Shown: positions 47,786 to 57,835, counted from the first letter of the stretch. The stretch is 64,000 nucleotides of DNA from Pseudotabrizicola sp. (GCF_030684215.1 NZ_JAUXOV010000077.1:1-64000), one strand, 5' to 3'. Made by a program: numbers and translations. The notes: generated from the letters alone by a model not told the origin.

Positions 47786-47860
47786 TGGTGGGCGGTACTG
47801 GGATCGAACCAGTGGCCACTACGATGTCAACGTAGTGCTCTACCGCTGAGCTAACCGCCC
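47786..47860 (-). tRNA. tRNA-Val (GAC anticodon)
   Basis: The minus strand folds as a tRNA: acceptor GGGCGGT with ACCGCCC, D arm with AGCTCAGCGGTAGAGC, anticodon arm CTACG-TTGACAT-CGTAG (anticodon GAC at 47826-47828), T arm with CTGGTTCGATCCCAG, discriminator A and encoded CCA. It is 75 nt with CCA. Confidence 0.96.
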
Positions 47861-48046
47861 ACGCTACTGCCGCAATCCCCAAACGCCCCAAAGAAAAGGA
47901 CGCGGGAGGAACCGCGTCGGTGTGCGGGGGTCTATAGCCAGTTGCGCCCGTGGCCGCAAGAGCCTTTCAACCCGCCCCTTATTTGCAATCAAGGCTTTTG
48001 GCATTTCGGCAAAGCCAGCTATAACAGGGCGCAATGGGAGACAGCA

Positions 48047-48907
48047 GTGCAAAGCGACGCCTTTACCCTCTATCAGCCGAAACGCCGGGAAACGCCCGTG
48101 GTTTTCTCGTCACCGCACAGTGGTAGGGCCTACCCGCCTGCGTTTTTGGCCAATTCCGTTCTGGATGCCCACACGATCCGGTCTTCTGAAGATGCCTTTG
48201 TGGATGATCTGTTTCGGTCTGCCACCGATTTCGGCGCGCCCCTAATCGCCGCTTGCGCGCCGCGCGCCTTCATAGATCTGAACCGGGCGGCGGATGAGAT
48301 GGATTCGTCCGTGGTCGAAGGTGTGGCGCGCAGCCCGCACAACCCGCGTGTCGCGTCTGGCCTTGGGGTGATTCCCCGCGTCGTGTCAGGTGGACGCGCG
48401 ATCTACCGCGGAAAGATGTCGCTGCAGGAGGCCGAGGCGCGGATTCGCAGCCATTGGCAACCCTATCACGCAGCCTTGCGACGTTTGACCAATGACAGCC
48501 ATACACAGTTTGGGCAATCCGTGCTGATTGACTGCCATTCGATGCCGCATGAGGCGATCGAGACTCATTCCCGCCCCGGCTTTGCCCGGCCCGAAGTGGT
48601 TCTGGGCGACCGATTCGGTGCCACCGCCACGCGCGATGTGATGGATCAGGTAGAAGCCGCCTTCCGGCGCGCCGGATTGCGGGTGTCACGCAACACCCCC
48701 TTTGCCGGCGCCTACATCGCGCAGACCTATGGCCGCCCGTCACGCGGGTTTCATGTGGTGCAGGTCGAGATTGACCGGGCGCTGTATATGGACGAAGCGC
48801 GGATCGTGCCTTCCGCAGATTTTGAGTCGTTTCAGGCGTTGATCTCCGGCGTCATCGCCGAGATTGCCGGGATAGGTCGCCTCCGCGTTCCGCTGGCGGC
48901 AGAATAG
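48047..48907 (+). CDS. N-formylglutamate amidohydrolase family protein
   Basis: The 286-residue enzyme belongs to the family that hydrolyses N-formyl-L-glutamate at the end of one histidine degradation route. Visible: VVFSSPHSGRAYP (metal His), FIDLNRAADEMD, LIDCHSMPHEA and VQVEIDRALYMDE. No other hut genes are nearby, so a different N-acyl amino acid substrate is possible. The GTG at 48047 has GGGAGACAGCA upstream; a longer frame upstream crosses non-coding sequence. Confidence 0.87.
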   Translation: MQSDAFTLYQPKRRETPVVFSSPHSGRAYPPAFLANSVLDAHTIRSSEDAFVDDLFRSATDFGAPLIAACAPRAFIDLNRAADEMDSSVVEGVARSPHNPRVASGLGVIPRVVSGGRAIYRGKMSLQEAEARIRSHWQPYHAALRRLTNDSHTQFGQSVLIDCHSMPHEAIETHSRPGFARPEVVLGDRFGATATRDVMDQVEAAFRRAGLRVSRNTPFAGAYIAQTYGRPSRGFHVVQVEIDRALYMDEARIVPSADFESFQALISGVIAEIAGIGRLRVPLAAE

Positions 48908-48928
48908 CGACAGCGTTCCATTTGTGTC

Positions 48929-50191
48929 TTATCGCAGAGCCCTGCCCTTGATGATCGCCTCTGCCCCAAAGCGCGCCCGGATCGCGTCAGCGGCGCGCTC
49001 GGCCTTGGCCCGCTTCCCTGCGTCAGGGTCCAGCAGGTCGCCGGACCGGTCGGCCTGATCCTCTGTCGCAAGGTCAGAAATGCCCACACCGATCAGACGG
49101 AACGGACCCTGCGTACCCGAGTGGTCGAACAGGTCGCGGGCGGTGCGGTAGATGCGGTCGGCGATCTGGGTCGGGTCTGACAGCGCGTGGCGACGGGTAA
49201 CGGTCTGAAAGTCACCGCGCTTCAGCTTCAGCGTGACCGTGCGCCCGGCCAGAGCCTTGGCCTTGGCCCGGTCCGCCACCTGTTCAGACAAGCGCCAAAG
49301 GTGGCCATCAAGCAGATCAGGGTCAGAGGTATCTTGAAAGAACGTCGTTTCCTTCGAGATGGATTTCAACTTTTCATCCCGCACCACACGGCGGCTGTCC
49401 TGCCCGCGCGCGAGGTGCCAAAGCCTGTCGCCCATCTGGCCAAAACGCGTGGTCAGGTCGGCGCGGTCCCAGCGCAGCAGGTCTGCAATGGTGCGGATGC
49501 CCGCCTGCTCCAATGCGGCCTGCATCGCGCTGCCAACCCCCCACAGAATGCGCACGGGTTTAGGGCGCAGAAAGGCTTCCGTCTCGGTCGGGCCAATCAC
49601 CGAAAACCCACGCGGCTTGTCGAGGTCGGACGCAATTTTCGCCAGAAACTTGTTGTGGGCAAGGCCAACCGACCCGCTGACGCCCAACTCATCCTCCATC
49701 CGCCTGGTAAGCCGGGCAAGCAAAACGGCGGGGGGCGCGCCATGCAGGCGGGCGGTGCCGCTAAGATCCAGAAACGCTTCATCCAGTGACAGGGGTTCTA
49801 TGGTGGGGGTCATATCCTCCATCATCGCCCGGATCTGACGACTGACCTCGACATAGCGGGCCATGCGCGGCTTAACGACAACCGCCTCGGGGCAAAGCTT
49901 CAGCGCCTGAAACATCGGCATCGCCGAGCGCACGCCATGAATGCGGGCAATGTAGCAGCAGGTAGAGACCACGCCACGGGTGCCGCCGCCAACGATCAGA
50001 GGTTTGTCGGCCAGCGCGGAATCGTCGCGCTTTTCCACCGAGGCGTAGAAGGCGTCACAATCCATATGCGCAATGGAGAGGGTGAAAAGATCAGGATGCG
50101 ACAGCAGTCGTGGGCTGCGGCAGGACGGACAGCGGCCCCGCTGTGGGGGCGTGTCAAAGGTGGTCAGGCAATCGCGGCACAGGGCGGGCAT
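48929..50191 (-). CDS. dinB: DNA polymerase IV (DinB) with an N-terminal zinc-ribbon
   Basis: The 420-residue Y-family translesion polymerase has catalytic acids in HMDCDAFYASVE (near 43-54) and SLDEAFLD, the steric-gate region, the helix-hairpin-helix segment and the little-finger domain (SISKETTFFQD onward). Unlike E. coli DinB, about 40 extra N-terminal residues carry Cys5, Cys8, Cys21 and Cys24 in a zinc-ribbon pattern (CRDC...CPSC). The start is the ATG of MPALCRDC. No LexA box was found by eye. Confidence 0.92.
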   Translation of the reverse strand: MPALCRDCLTTFDTPPQRGRCPSCRSPRLLSHPDLFTLSIAHMDCDAFYASVEKRDDSALADKPLIVGGGTRGVVSTCCYIARIHGVRSAMPMFQALKLCPEAVVVKPRMARYVEVSRQIRAMMEDMTPTIEPLSLDEAFLDLSGTARLHGAPPAVLLARLTRRMEDELGVSGSVGLAHNKFLAKIASDLDKPRGFSVIGPTETEAFLRPKPVRILWGVGSAMQAALEQAGIRTIADLLRWDRADLTTRFGQMGDRLWHLARGQDSRRVVRDEKLKSISKETTFFQDTSDPDLLDGHLWRLSEQVADRAKAKALAGRTVTLKLKRGDFQTVTRRHALSDPTQIADRIYRTARDLFDHSGTQGPFRLIGVGISDLATEDQADRSGDLLDPDAGKRAKAERAADAIRARFGAEAIIKGRALR

Positions 50192-50275
50192 GATGCCGGC
50201 AGCATAGCCCGTTGTGGCCGGGGCGCACAGGGGAAAAACGGGAACGCCGGGGGCGTCCGGGGAAGCCTCCGGCGG

Positions 50276-50297
50276 GAGTATTTGGCAAGCAGCAATG
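50276..50297 (+). repeat. Divergent copy of the 3'-end repeat
   Basis: The plus strand has GAGTATTTGGCAAGCAGCAA, preceded by a GCCTCCGGCGG block. The first half matches the other copies and the second half is changed. It lies in the gap between the dadA stop and the dinB start. Its orientation does not follow a plus-strand gene. Confidence 0.5.
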
Positions 50298-50305
50298 CGA
50301 AAGGG

Positions 50306-51607
50306 TCAGCGTGCCGGGGCCGGGTGCAAAACGGGCCGGGCGGCTTTGGCGGGTTTGCGGTAGCGGTCAAAGCCAAGGTCGCGGCTTTCGATTTCTGTCG
50401 CGCGGTCAGACACGATATCTGCCAGAAGGCGGCCCGATCCGGCGGCCATGGTCCAGCCAAGGGTGCCGTGGCCGGTGTTCAGGAACAGGTTGGCCACAGG
50501 CGAGCGGCCCACAATTGGGGTGCCGTCGGGGGTCATCGGGCGCAGACCGGCCCAGAAGGTCGCTTGCGACTGGTCGCCCGCGCCGCCGAACAGGTCTTCG
50601 ACCGAATGTTGCAGGGTGCGCTTGCGCTTATCCGAAAGCGACAGGTTATAGCCTGCGATTTCAGCCATGCCACCAACGCGGATGCGGTCTCCAAGCCGGG
50701 TAATAGCGATCTTGTGGGTCTCGTCCATGACGGTGGAAATCGGGGCGCGACTGGCATCAGTAACGGGGACGGTGATGGAATAGCCTTTGACCGGATAGAC
50801 CGGCAAGCGCAGCCCCAGATCAGCGGCGAGCTTCGGCGAATAGGAGCCGAGCGCCAGCACGAAGGCATCGGCGGTGACCTCACCTTCAGACGTGGTGACG
50901 CTGGTGATCCGGTCGCCCGTGCGGTTCAGCTGGGTGATGCTGACACCGTGGCGAAAGGTCACGCCAGCCTCGGCGGCACGCGCGGCGAGGCCTTGGGTGA
51001 ATTTAAAGCAATCACCTGTTTCATCCTTGGGCAGGCGCAGTCCACCAGCGATCTTGCCCGCCGCATCGGCGAGGCCCGGTTCGATAGCGAGGCAGCCCTG
51101 CGTATCGAGCACTTCAAACGGGACACCGCCCTGACGCAGAACGTCGATATCCTTGGCAGCTGCATCCACTTGCTTTTGCGTGCGGAACAATTGCAGCGTG
51201 CCTTGCTGGCGTTCGTCAAAGGAAATGCCGGTGGTGGCGCGCAGATCGGTGAGGCAATCGCGGGAATACTCAGCCAGACGCACCATGCGGCCCTTGTTGA
51301 CCGCATAGGCGGCAGAGGTGCAGTTGCCCAGCATTTGCAGCATCCAGCGGATCTTGGCCAGATCGAGCTTTGGGTTCACGATCAGCGGGGCGTGTTCCAT
51401 GAACATCCACTTCAGCGCCTTCATCGGAATGCCGGGTGCCGCCCATGGCGCCGAATAGCCGGGGCTGATTTCACCCGCGTTGGCAAAGCTGGTTTCCAAT
51501 GCGGCGGCGGGCTGACGGTCGATCACCGTCACCTCATGCCCGGACTGCGCCAGATACCATGCCGAGGTCACGCCGATGACGCCAGAGCCGAGGATGACGA
51601 TTTTCAT
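50306..51607 (-). CDS. dadA: D-amino acid dehydrogenase (DadA-type FAD enzyme)
   Basis: The 433-residue FAD-dependent dehydrogenase oxidises D-amino acids, typically D-alanine, to oxo acids and passes electrons to the respiratory chain. The N-terminal dinucleotide motif [29 protein letters not shown] is clear, and the family blocks [15 protein letters not shown] and [23 protein letters not shown] follow. The ATG has AAAGG upstream. No alanine racemase gene is adjacent. Confidence 0.9.
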   Translation of the reverse strand: MKIVILGSGVIGVTSAWYLAQSGHEVTVIDRQPAAALETSFANAGEISPGYSAPWAAPGIPMKALKWMFMEHAPLIVNPKLDLAKIRWMLQMLGNCTSAAYAVNKGRMVRLAEYSRDCLTDLRATTGISFDERQQGTLQLFRTQKQVDAAAKDIDVLRQGGVPFEVLDTQGCLAIEPGLADAAGKIAGGLRLPKDETGDCFKFTQGLAARAAEAGVTFRHGVSITQLNRTGDRITSVTTSEGEVTADAFVLALGSYSPKLAADLGLRLPVYPVKGYSITVPVTDASRAPISTVMDETHKIAITRLGDRIRVGGMAEIAGYNLSLSDKRKRTLQHSVEDLFGGAGDQSQATFWAGLRPMTPDGTPIVGRSPVANLFLNTGHGTLGWTMAAGSGRLLADIVSDRATEIESRDLGFDRYRKPAKAARPVLHPAPAR

Positions 51608-51875
51608 GGGCGAACCTTTCGCAAATTGTGTGACCTAGCGAAGATGCATCGAATACGCGGGGATATTCTGGCAAAGATGACGAAGGTTTTTGCTTTGTTT
51701 CGAAGAGTTGACCGTCAAGATCGTGTTTGTTGGAAGAAAGTTTGGTGTGATTAAGAATCATGCGAAGAATGAACGTCTCATCCCGCAGATGGCGCAAGAT
51801 TATCCCCACCCTTGCCTCTGACCGGGGAAATCGCCATCCTCATCCGTGGAAATTGAAGAAGCGGAGCGTTCTTTC

Positions 51876-52757
51876 ATGGGTTTTGAACAGTTTTTGGGCG
51901 GCAATGCAGTGTTTCTGGCCATTGCGGCCTTTATCATCCTGTCCATTTTTCTGGGCGTGCGCATCGTGCCTCAGTCAGAAAAACATGTGGTGGAACGCTT
52001 TGGCCGCTTGCGGTCGGTTCTGGGGCCAGGGATCAACTTTGTGGTGCCGTTTCTGGACCGGGTGGCGCACAAGATTTCCATTCTGGAGCGCCAGTTGCCG
52101 ACCGCCAGCCAAGACGCCATCACCGCAGACAACGTGCTGGTAAAGGTGGAAACATCGGTGTTTTACCGCATAACCGAGCCGGAAAAGACCGTTTACCGCA
52201 TCCGTGATGTCGATGGCGCGATTGCAACCACAGTGGCCGGGATTGTGCGCAGCGAGATCGGCAAGATCGAATTGGATCAAGTGCAGTCGAACCGCGCGCA
52301 ACTGATCGAGCGGGTGCGTGAACAGGTGACGGCCATGGTCGATGACTGGGGGGTCGAGGTAACGCGGGCTGAAATTCTGGACGTGAACCTTGATGAACAG
52401 ACCCGCGCCGCGATGTTGCAGCAGTTGAACGCCGAGCGTGCCCGTCGCGCGCAGGTGATGGAGGCCGAGGGCAAGAAGCGGTCTGTCGAACTGGCGGCTG
52501 ACGCTGATCTCTATGCCGCAGAACAGCAGGCCAAGGCCAAGCGGGTGACGGCGGATGCCGAGGCCTATGCCACATCGGCCATTGCCATCGCGATCAAGGA
52601 GTCCGGGCTGGAAGCGGCGCAGTATCAGCTTGCCCTTGCGCAGGTGGATGCGCTGGCCAAGGTGGCACAAGGGCCGGGCAAGCAGACCATTCTGGTGCCG
52701 GCGCAGGCGCTTGATGCCTTTGCCGACGCGTTCAAAATGCTGAAGGGGCGCGGCTAA
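51876..52757 (+). CDS. SPFH/stomatin-like membrane protein (QmcA type)
   Basis: The 293-residue protein has an N-terminal membrane helix (VFLAIAAFIILSIFLG, about 11-26), an SPFH/band-7 domain (about 35-200) and a helical coiled-coil C-terminal part rich in Ala, Glu and Lys. It should form membrane-organising oligomers that regulate proteases or lipid domains. The partner NfeD gene follows with a 1-nt overlap (TAATG), a pairing found widely. The ATG of MGFEQFLGG is chosen over a GTG ten codons upstream. Confidence 0.88.
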   Translation: MGFEQFLGGNAVFLAIAAFIILSIFLGVRIVPQSEKHVVERFGRLRSVLGPGINFVVPFLDRVAHKISILERQLPTASQDAITADNVLVKVETSVFYRITEPEKTVYRIRDVDGAIATTVAGIVRSEIGKIELDQVQSNRAQLIERVREQVTAMVDDWGVEVTRAEILDVNLDEQTRAAMLQQLNAERARRAQVMEAEGKKRSVELAADADLYAAEQQAKAKRVTADAEAYATSAIAIAIKESGLEAAQYQLALAQVDALAKVAQGPGKQTILVPAQALDAFADAFKMLKGRG

Positions 52758-53023
52758 TGTGGGCGGTCTGGTGGGTCTGGATCGTCGCAGGCTTTGCCCT
52801 TGGCGTGCTGGAGGTGCTGGCGCCGGGCTATATCTTTGTCGGCTTTGCCATCGGCGCGGTTGTGGTCGGCGCAGGTCTTGGACTTGGGGTGCTGGGCGGC
52901 AGTCTGGCGCTGTTGCTGCTGGTGTTTTCCGTGGCGTCGCTGGTCGCCTGGCTTGTGCTGCGCCGGGTCCTGGGTGTGCGCAAAGGGCAGATCCGGCTGT
53001 GGGATCGTGATATCAACGACTAG
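52757..53023 (+). CDS. Short NfeD-family membrane protein
   Basis: The 88-residue protein consists of two to three hydrophobic helices followed by about 15 polar residues (VRKGQIRLWDRDIND). It lacks the soluble OB-fold domain found in longer NfeD proteins, so it is the short type. It is translationally coupled to the SPFH gene and probably forms a complex with it. The start uses the last base of the SPFH stop codon. Confidence 0.85.
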   Translation: MWAVWWVWIVAGFALGVLEVLAPGYIFVGFAIGAVVVGAGLGLGVLGGSLALLLLVFSVASLVAWLVLRRVLGVRKGQIRLWDRDIND

Positions 53024-53050
53024 GGCGCGCGACAGCGCCGCGAGAAATTT

Positions 53051-53968
53051 ATGGTTCTGATTCTGACGCACCAAGACTGTCTGTCGCACGTCACGCCACC
53101 CGGTCACCCGGAACAGGTGGCGCGGCTGGAAGCGGTAGAGCGTGGCTTGCTTGGGCATGCGACTGATCGGCGCGAGGCCCCTTTGGGCGACGTAGCCGAT
53201 ATACTGCGCTGCCATCCCCAGCCCTATGTCGATCGTATCCGGGCGGCGGTCCCGAAACAGGGCTGGGCGCAGGTGGATGGCGATACATTCCTGTCGCCGG
53301 GGTCTTTCACTGCGGCATTGCGCGGCGTGGGCGGCATCTGTGCGGCGGTAGATCATGTGGTGAACAAAGACGGCCGCGCCTTTGTTGCCGCACGCCCGCC
53401 GGGCCATCACGCCGAGCGGGAAACCGCCATGGGTTTTTGCCTGTTCGGCACAGTGGCCATCGGGGCAATGCGGGCGCTTGATGTGCATGGACTGACCCGC
53501 GTGGCGGTGCTGGATTTCGACGTGCACCACGGCAACGGCACACAGGATCTGTTGTGGCAAGAGCCACGAGTGCGGTTTGTTTCCAGCCACCAGATGCCGC
53601 TGTATCCGGGGTCGGGGCAGGTGCAGGAACGCGGGGCGCACGGACAGATCACCAACCTGCCCTTGCGTGAGGGCTCGGACGGCGCCGCAATGTGGGCCGC
53701 GTGGCAGCCAGTGCTTGAGGATTTGCGGCAGTGGAAGCCGGAACTGATCCTGATCAGCGCCGGATTTGATGCACATCACGATGACCCTTTGGCCGGGCTG
53801 AACTGGCGCACCGAAGATTTCGCCAGACTGACTCGGGCGATCTGCGATCTGGCGGATGAATGCTGCGCAGGCCGGGTGGTATCGTCGCTGGAGGGCGGCT
53901 ATGATCTGGAGGCGTTGGCCGATTGTGTGGCCGCGCATGTGACAGAATTGGGAAGGCAAGCCGCATGA
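53051..53968 (+). CDS. Histone deacetylase-family protein (acetyl hydrolase)
   Basis: The 305-residue arginase-fold zinc hydrolase removes acetyl groups from acetylated lysines or polyamines. Zinc and catalytic residues are visible in RPPGHHA (paired His), LDFDVHHGNGT (Asp and His ligands) and SAGFDAHHDDPLAG. The C-terminal LEGGYDLEALA block carries the Tyr of the family. Its stop overlaps xseB by four bases (ATGA), linking it to the isoprenoid genes that follow. Confidence 0.92.
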   Translation: MVLILTHQDCLSHVTPPGHPEQVARLEAVERGLLGHATDRREAPLGDVADILRCHPQPYVDRIRAAVPKQGWAQVDGDTFLSPGSFTAALRGVGGICAAVDHVVNKDGRAFVAARPPGHHAERETAMGFCLFGTVAIGAMRALDVHGLTRVAVLDFDVHHGNGTQDLLWQEPRVRFVSSHQMPLYPGSGQVQERGAHGQITNLPLREGSDGAAMWAAWQPVLEDLRQWKPELILISAGFDAHHDDPLAGLNWRTEDFARLTRAICDLADECCAGRVVSSLEGGYDLEALADCVAAHVTELGRQAA

Positions 53969-54204
53969 CCGACAAACCTGTAGCCGAGCTGAGCTTTGAA
54001 GAAGCGATGGCCGCACTAGAGCAAGTGGTGGGCCAGCTAGAGCGTGGCGATGTCGCGCTGGAGGCGTCGATTTCGCTGTATCAACGCGGAGCCGATCTGA
54101 AGGCGCATTGCGAGGCCAAGCTGAAATCTGCTGAAGAAAAAGTGGACCTGATCCGCGCCGCCGAAGGTCGCGCTATCGGCACAACCCCGGTGGAGGGGAT
54201 GTGA
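53965..54204 (+). CDS. xseB: Exodeoxyribonuclease VII small subunit
   Basis: The 79-residue helical protein joins XseA to degrade single-stranded DNA. The family segment FEEAMAALEQVVGQLERGDVALEASISLYQRGADL is plain. Start and stop both overlap neighbours (ATGA with the deacetylase gene, GTGA with ispA). The large subunit XseA is not in the window. The order xseB-ispA-dxs is common in proteobacteria. Confidence 0.95.
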   Translation: MTDKPVAELSFEEAMAALEQVVGQLERGDVALEASISLYQRGADLKAHCEAKLKSAEEKVDLIRAAEGRAIGTTPVEGM

Positions 54205-55070
54205 GCTTTGCCCTTGCTCTTTCGGGCGCGGCAGGGCTGATCCAGCAGCGCCTGGATATTGCCCTGACGGACCGGGCCGACGAACCCGTGATACAAGCGA
54301 TGCGCTATGCCGTGGCCGGGGGCAAACGTCTGCGCGGATTTCTGGTGCTGGAAAGTGCCGCGCTGTTCGGCATCGCGCCCGATCGCGCCATCAGCGCGGC
54401 AGCGGCTGTCGAATGCCTGCACGCCTATAGCCTTGTGCATGATGACATGCCCTGCATGGACGATGACGACCTGCGCCGGGGCCAGCCCACGGTGCATGTG
54501 AAGTGGGATGACGCGACCGCCGTTCTGGCCGGAGACGCCCTCCAGACACTGGCATTTGAATTGCTATGCGACCCGGCGCTTGGAACGGGCGACACCCGCA
54601 TTGCCCTTGTGCAGGGTCTGGCCTTTGCCTCAGGCGCCGACGGCATGGTGCTTGGGCAGGCGCTGGACATCGCCGCCGAAACCGCAAACGCGCCACTGTC
54701 GCTGGACCAGATCACACGGCTGCAAGCCGGCAAGACCGGGGCACTCATCCGCTGGTCGGCAGAGGCGGGGGCGGTGATCGCCGGGGCCGATACGGCCCCC
54801 TTGCGCGGCTATGCCACCGCCCTTGGTCTGGCGTTCCAGATCGCCGATGACATACTGGACGAAACCGGGGATGAGGCGCAGACCGGCAAGCGCCTGCACA
54901 AGGACGCGCAGGCCGGCAAAGCCACCTTTGTTTCCCTGCTCGGGCTGGACGGTGCCCGCACAAAAGCGCGCGATCTGGTCGCAGAGGCAACAGGCCACCT
55001 TGCTCCCTATGGCGACAAGGCCCAAACCCTGATAGACGCCGCTCGTTTCGTTATTGCGCGTGACAGCTAA
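54201..55070 (+). CDS. ispA: Farnesyl/geranyl diphosphate synthase
   Basis: The 289-residue prenyltransferase condenses DMAPP and IPP into GPP and FPP. Two aspartate-rich motifs are present: DDMPCMDDDDLRRG (near residues 76-89) and the second DDILD (near 214-218). GGKRLRGF at the N-terminus and the KDAQAGKATFVSLLG end are typical. The start is GTG, overlapping the xseB stop, with GGAGGGGAT upstream. Feeds ubiquinone, hopanoid and undecaprenyl synthesis, with dxs. Confidence 0.95.
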   Translation: MSFALALSGAAGLIQQRLDIALTDRADEPVIQAMRYAVAGGKRLRGFLVLESAALFGIAPDRAISAAAAVECLHAYSLVHDDMPCMDDDDLRRGQPTVHVKWDDATAVLAGDALQTLAFELLCDPALGTGDTRIALVQGLAFASGADGMVLGQALDIAAETANAPLSLDQITRLQAGKTGALIRWSAEAGAVIAGADTAPLRGYATALGLAFQIADDILDETGDEAQTGKRLHKDAQAGKATFVSLLGLDGARTKARDLVAEATGHLAPYGDKAQTLIDAARFVIARDS

Positions 55071-55085
55071 GGCCAAAGGCAGGAT

Positions 55086-56999
55086 ATGACCGACCGACCC
55101 AACACCCCGCTGCTAGACCGCGTTACCCTGCCTTCTGACATGAAGGCGTTGTCCGACCGTGAGCTGCGCCAACTCGCCGATGAATTGCGCGCCGAGACGA
55201 TTTCGGCGGTGTCGGTAACGGGTGGCCACCTGGGCGCAGGTCTGGGCGTTGTGGAACTGACCGTCGCTCTGCATGCGGTGTTCGACACCCCGCGCGACAA
55301 GATCATCTGGGATGTCGGCCACCAATGCTATCCGCATAAAATCCTGACCGGGCGGCGCGACCGTATCCGCACCCTGCGCACCGAAGGCGGCCTTTCGGGC
55401 TTCACCAAACGGTCAGAGTCGCCCTTTGATCCGTTCGGCGCGGCCCATTCCTCGACGTCCATCAGCGCGGCCTTGGGCTTTGCAATGGCCGCCGATCTTG
55501 GCGGCGATCCGGGCGATGCAGTGGCGGTGATCGGGGATGGCTCCATGAGCGCCGGCATGGCGTTCGAGGCGATGAACAACGCAGGCCACCTGAAAAAGCG
55601 GCTGTTCGTGGTGCTGAATGACAATGAGATGTCAATTGCAGCGCCCGTGGGCGCCCTGTCCAGCTACCTGAGCCGCCTCTATGCCGAAGCCCCGCTGCAA
55701 GACCTCAAGGCCGCCGCCAAAGGTGCTCTCGGCCTTCTGCCACAACCGTTCCAGGAAGGCGCGCGCCGGGCCAAGGAAATGCTCAAGGGTATGGCCATGG
55801 GCGGTACCCTGTTCGAGGAGCTGGGATTTTCCTACATCGGCCCGATTGATGGCCACGACCTTGACCAGCTTTTGCCGATTCTGCGCACCGCCAAGGCGCG
55901 CGCCACCGGACCGATTCTGCTGCATGTTCTGACGAAAAAGGGCAAGGGCTACGCCCCGGCCGAAGCCGCGCGTGACAAAGGCCACGCAACGGGCAAGTTC
56001 GATGTACTGACCGGTGTGCAGGCCAAGGCGGCATCCAACGCGCCCAGCTATACCAAGGTCTTCGCCCAATCCCTGATCGCGCAAGCTGAACGCGACGACA
56101 AGATCGTGGCCGTCACCGCCGCGATGCCCGATGGCACCGGGCTCAACCTGTTCGCCGACCGCTTCCCGCGCCGCTGCTTTGATGTGGGTATCGCAGAACA
56201 ACACGCCGTCACCTTCAGTGCCGGACTGGCGGCGGGCGGCATGAAACCGTTCTGCACAATCTACTCTACCTTCCTGCAACGCGGCTATGATCAGGTCGTG
56301 CATGACGTGGCAATCCAGCGCCTGCCCGTCCGCTTTGCCATCGACCGTGCCGGTCTGGTCGGGGCAGACGGCGCGACTCACGCGGGCAGCTTTGATGTGG
56401 CTTTCCTTGCCAACCTTCCCGGCTTTGTGGTGATGGCTGCGAGTGATGAGGCAGAACTCACCCATATGGTCGCAACCGCCGTGGCGCATGACGACGGCCC
56501 CATCGCCTTTCGCTTCCCGCGCGGCGACGGTGTCGGCGTCGAACTCCCCACCCGCGGCATCCCTCTGGAAATCGGCCGCGCCCGCCTGATCCAATCTGGC
56601 AACCGCGTGGCCCTTCTGTCCTTCGGCACCCGGCTGGCAGAAACCCTCAAGGCCGCAGAAAGTCTCGCGCAAAAAGGCCTTACCCCTACGGTCGTCGATG
56701 CCCGCTTTGCCAAACCGCTCGACCACGACATGATCCTGAACCTTGCCCGCAACCACGAGGCGCTGATCACCATCGAAGAGGGCGCGATCGGCGGCTTCGG
56801 CTCTCATGTCGCTCAGCTGCTTGCAGAAGAAGCCATTTTCGACAGCGGCCTCAAATTCCGCTCCATGGTCCTGCCAGACACCTTCATCGACCATGCCTCA
56901 CCCGAGGCAATGTATCGCGTCGCTGGCATGGATGCCGCCCAGATCGAGGCCAAGGTTCTGCAAACCCTGAACATCGCGTCCCTGACAAAACGAGCCTGA
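55086..56999 (+). CDS. dxs: 1-deoxy-D-xylulose-5-phosphate synthase
   Basis: The 637-residue thiamine-diphosphate enzyme makes DXP from pyruvate and glyceraldehyde 3-phosphate, the first step of the MEP isoprenoid pathway. Visible: [17 protein letters not shown], the ThDP motif [18 protein letters not shown]...[22 protein letters not shown] with its catalytic Glu, and the C-terminal transketolase domain. It starts 15 nt after ispA. The length is normal and no frame break is seen. Confidence 0.97.
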   Translation: MTDRPNTPLLDRVTLPSDMKALSDRELRQLADELRAETISAVSVTGGHLGAGLGVVELTVALHAVFDTPRDKIIWDVGHQCYPHKILTGRRDRIRTLRTEGGLSGFTKRSESPFDPFGAAHSSTSISAALGFAMAADLGGDPGDAVAVIGDGSMSAGMAFEAMNNAGHLKKRLFVVLNDNEMSIAAPVGALSSYLSRLYAEAPLQDLKAAAKGALGLLPQPFQEGARRAKEMLKGMAMGGTLFEELGFSYIGPIDGHDLDQLLPILRTAKARATGPILLHVLTKKGKGYAPAEAARDKGHATGKFDVLTGVQAKAASNAPSYTKVFAQSLIAQAERDDKIVAVTAAMPDGTGLNLFADRFPRRCFDVGIAEQHAVTFSAGLAAGGMKPFCTIYSTFLQRGYDQVVHDVAIQRLPVRFAIDRAGLVGADGATHAGSFDVAFLANLPGFVVMAASDEAELTHMVATAVAHDDGPIAFRFPRGDGVGVELPTRGIPLEIGRARLIQSGNRVALLSFGTRLAETLKAAESLAQKGLTPTVVDARFAKPLDHDMILNLARNHEALITIEEGAIGGFGSHVAQLLAEEAIFDSGLKFRSMVLPDTFIDHASPEAMYRVAGMDAAQIEAKVLQTLNIASLTKRA

Positions 57000-57000
57000 C

Positions 57001-57021
57001 TTCATCTTGGCAAAAATACTC
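57001..57021 (-). repeat. Copy of the 3'-end repeat
   Basis: The plus strand shows TTCATCTTGGCAAAAATACT plus C, directly after the dxs stop. In orientation it follows fzlA on the minus strand, 62 nt after that stop. Confidence 0.75.
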
Positions 57022-57083
57022 ATCTGAGTCCGCTGTCCGCAAACGCCGCAACAGCTCCCGATTTCTCGTAGCGGAATCGTATC

Positions 57084-57749
57084 TCAGAAATCCAGATCGG
57101 CGTAATGCTGCGGCGGCGGGAACCCCGGCACCTGATCAGCAAGCAATGTGCGGAAACTCGGGCGCGACTTGATCTTGGCATACCAGTCCTTGACCGTGGC
57201 CGACCGGTTCCAGTCCACGTCACTGATATAGTCCAGACAAGACAGATGTGCCGCCGCAGTGAAATCTGCCAGAGTCATGGTATCCCCGGCCAGCCAGCGC
57301 CGCTGATCCAGAATCCACGCCATGTAATCCAGATGGAATTTGATCCGCCCGGCGCCCTGCTTCACATTCTTTGAATCCGGATAGCCAAGCTTCATCACCT
57401 TTTTGTTGACCCGCTCATACAGCAGCTTCGACGTCACCTCGGCGTGGAACTTGTCATCGAACCACGCGCAAATCCGCCGCACTTCATAGCGCACATCGGG
57501 ATCGCGCGGCATAAGTGCCGGGGTGGGAAACGTCTCATCCAGATATTCGCAGATCGCCTGGCTTTCGCTCAGGGTCTTTTGCTCCATCTTCAGGATCGGC
57601 ACTTTTCCCGCCGGGTTGCGGCGCAGGAAATCGGGCGTCGGCTCCCAATACCGCTCCTCAACCAACTCCACCTCCAGCTTCTTTTCCGCAAGTGTCAGGC
57701 GCACCTTGCGGCAGAATGGAGACAGTGGAAAATGATAAAGGCGGATCAT
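57084..57749 (-). CDS. fzlA: FzlA, GST-fold FtsZ-binding cell division protein
   Basis: The 221-residue protein has a GST fold: thioredoxin-like part beginning MIRLYHFPLSPFCRKVRL with GKVPIL and ESQAICEYL, then an all-helical part. The C-terminal tail PGFPPPQHYADLDF is the conserved end that in Caulobacter FzlA contacts the divisome and is needed for constriction. FzlA lines and curves FtsZ filaments. The start ATG at 57749 gives the normal N-terminus; an upstream extension is rejected. Confidence 0.83.
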   Translation of the reverse strand: MIRLYHFPLSPFCRKVRLTLAEKKLEVELVEERYWEPTPDFLRRNPAGKVPILKMEQKTLSESQAICEYLDETFPTPALMPRDPDVRYEVRRICAWFDDKFHAEVTSKLLYERVNKKVMKLGYPDSKNVKQGAGRIKFHLDYMAWILDQRRWLAGDTMTLADFTAAAHLSCLDYISDVDWNRSATVKDWYAKIKSRPSFRTLLADQVPGFPPPQHYADLDF

Positions 57750-57835
57750 AGGGCACCCGTGAAAAGATTGTGCGACCAATACAGGCCAAGGTGCCGGGGA
57801 TCAATGCGCAACCGCGACCGCAGCGCCGGGGCAGG

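Noticed and set aside
49937-51754. 605-codon frame opposite dinB and dadA
   Set aside because: It spans two genes with clear motifs on the other strand plus the gap between them; its product has no recognisable fold.
55632-56894. 420-codon frame antisense to dxs
   Set aside because: It mirrors the conserved dxs sequence and has no independent support.
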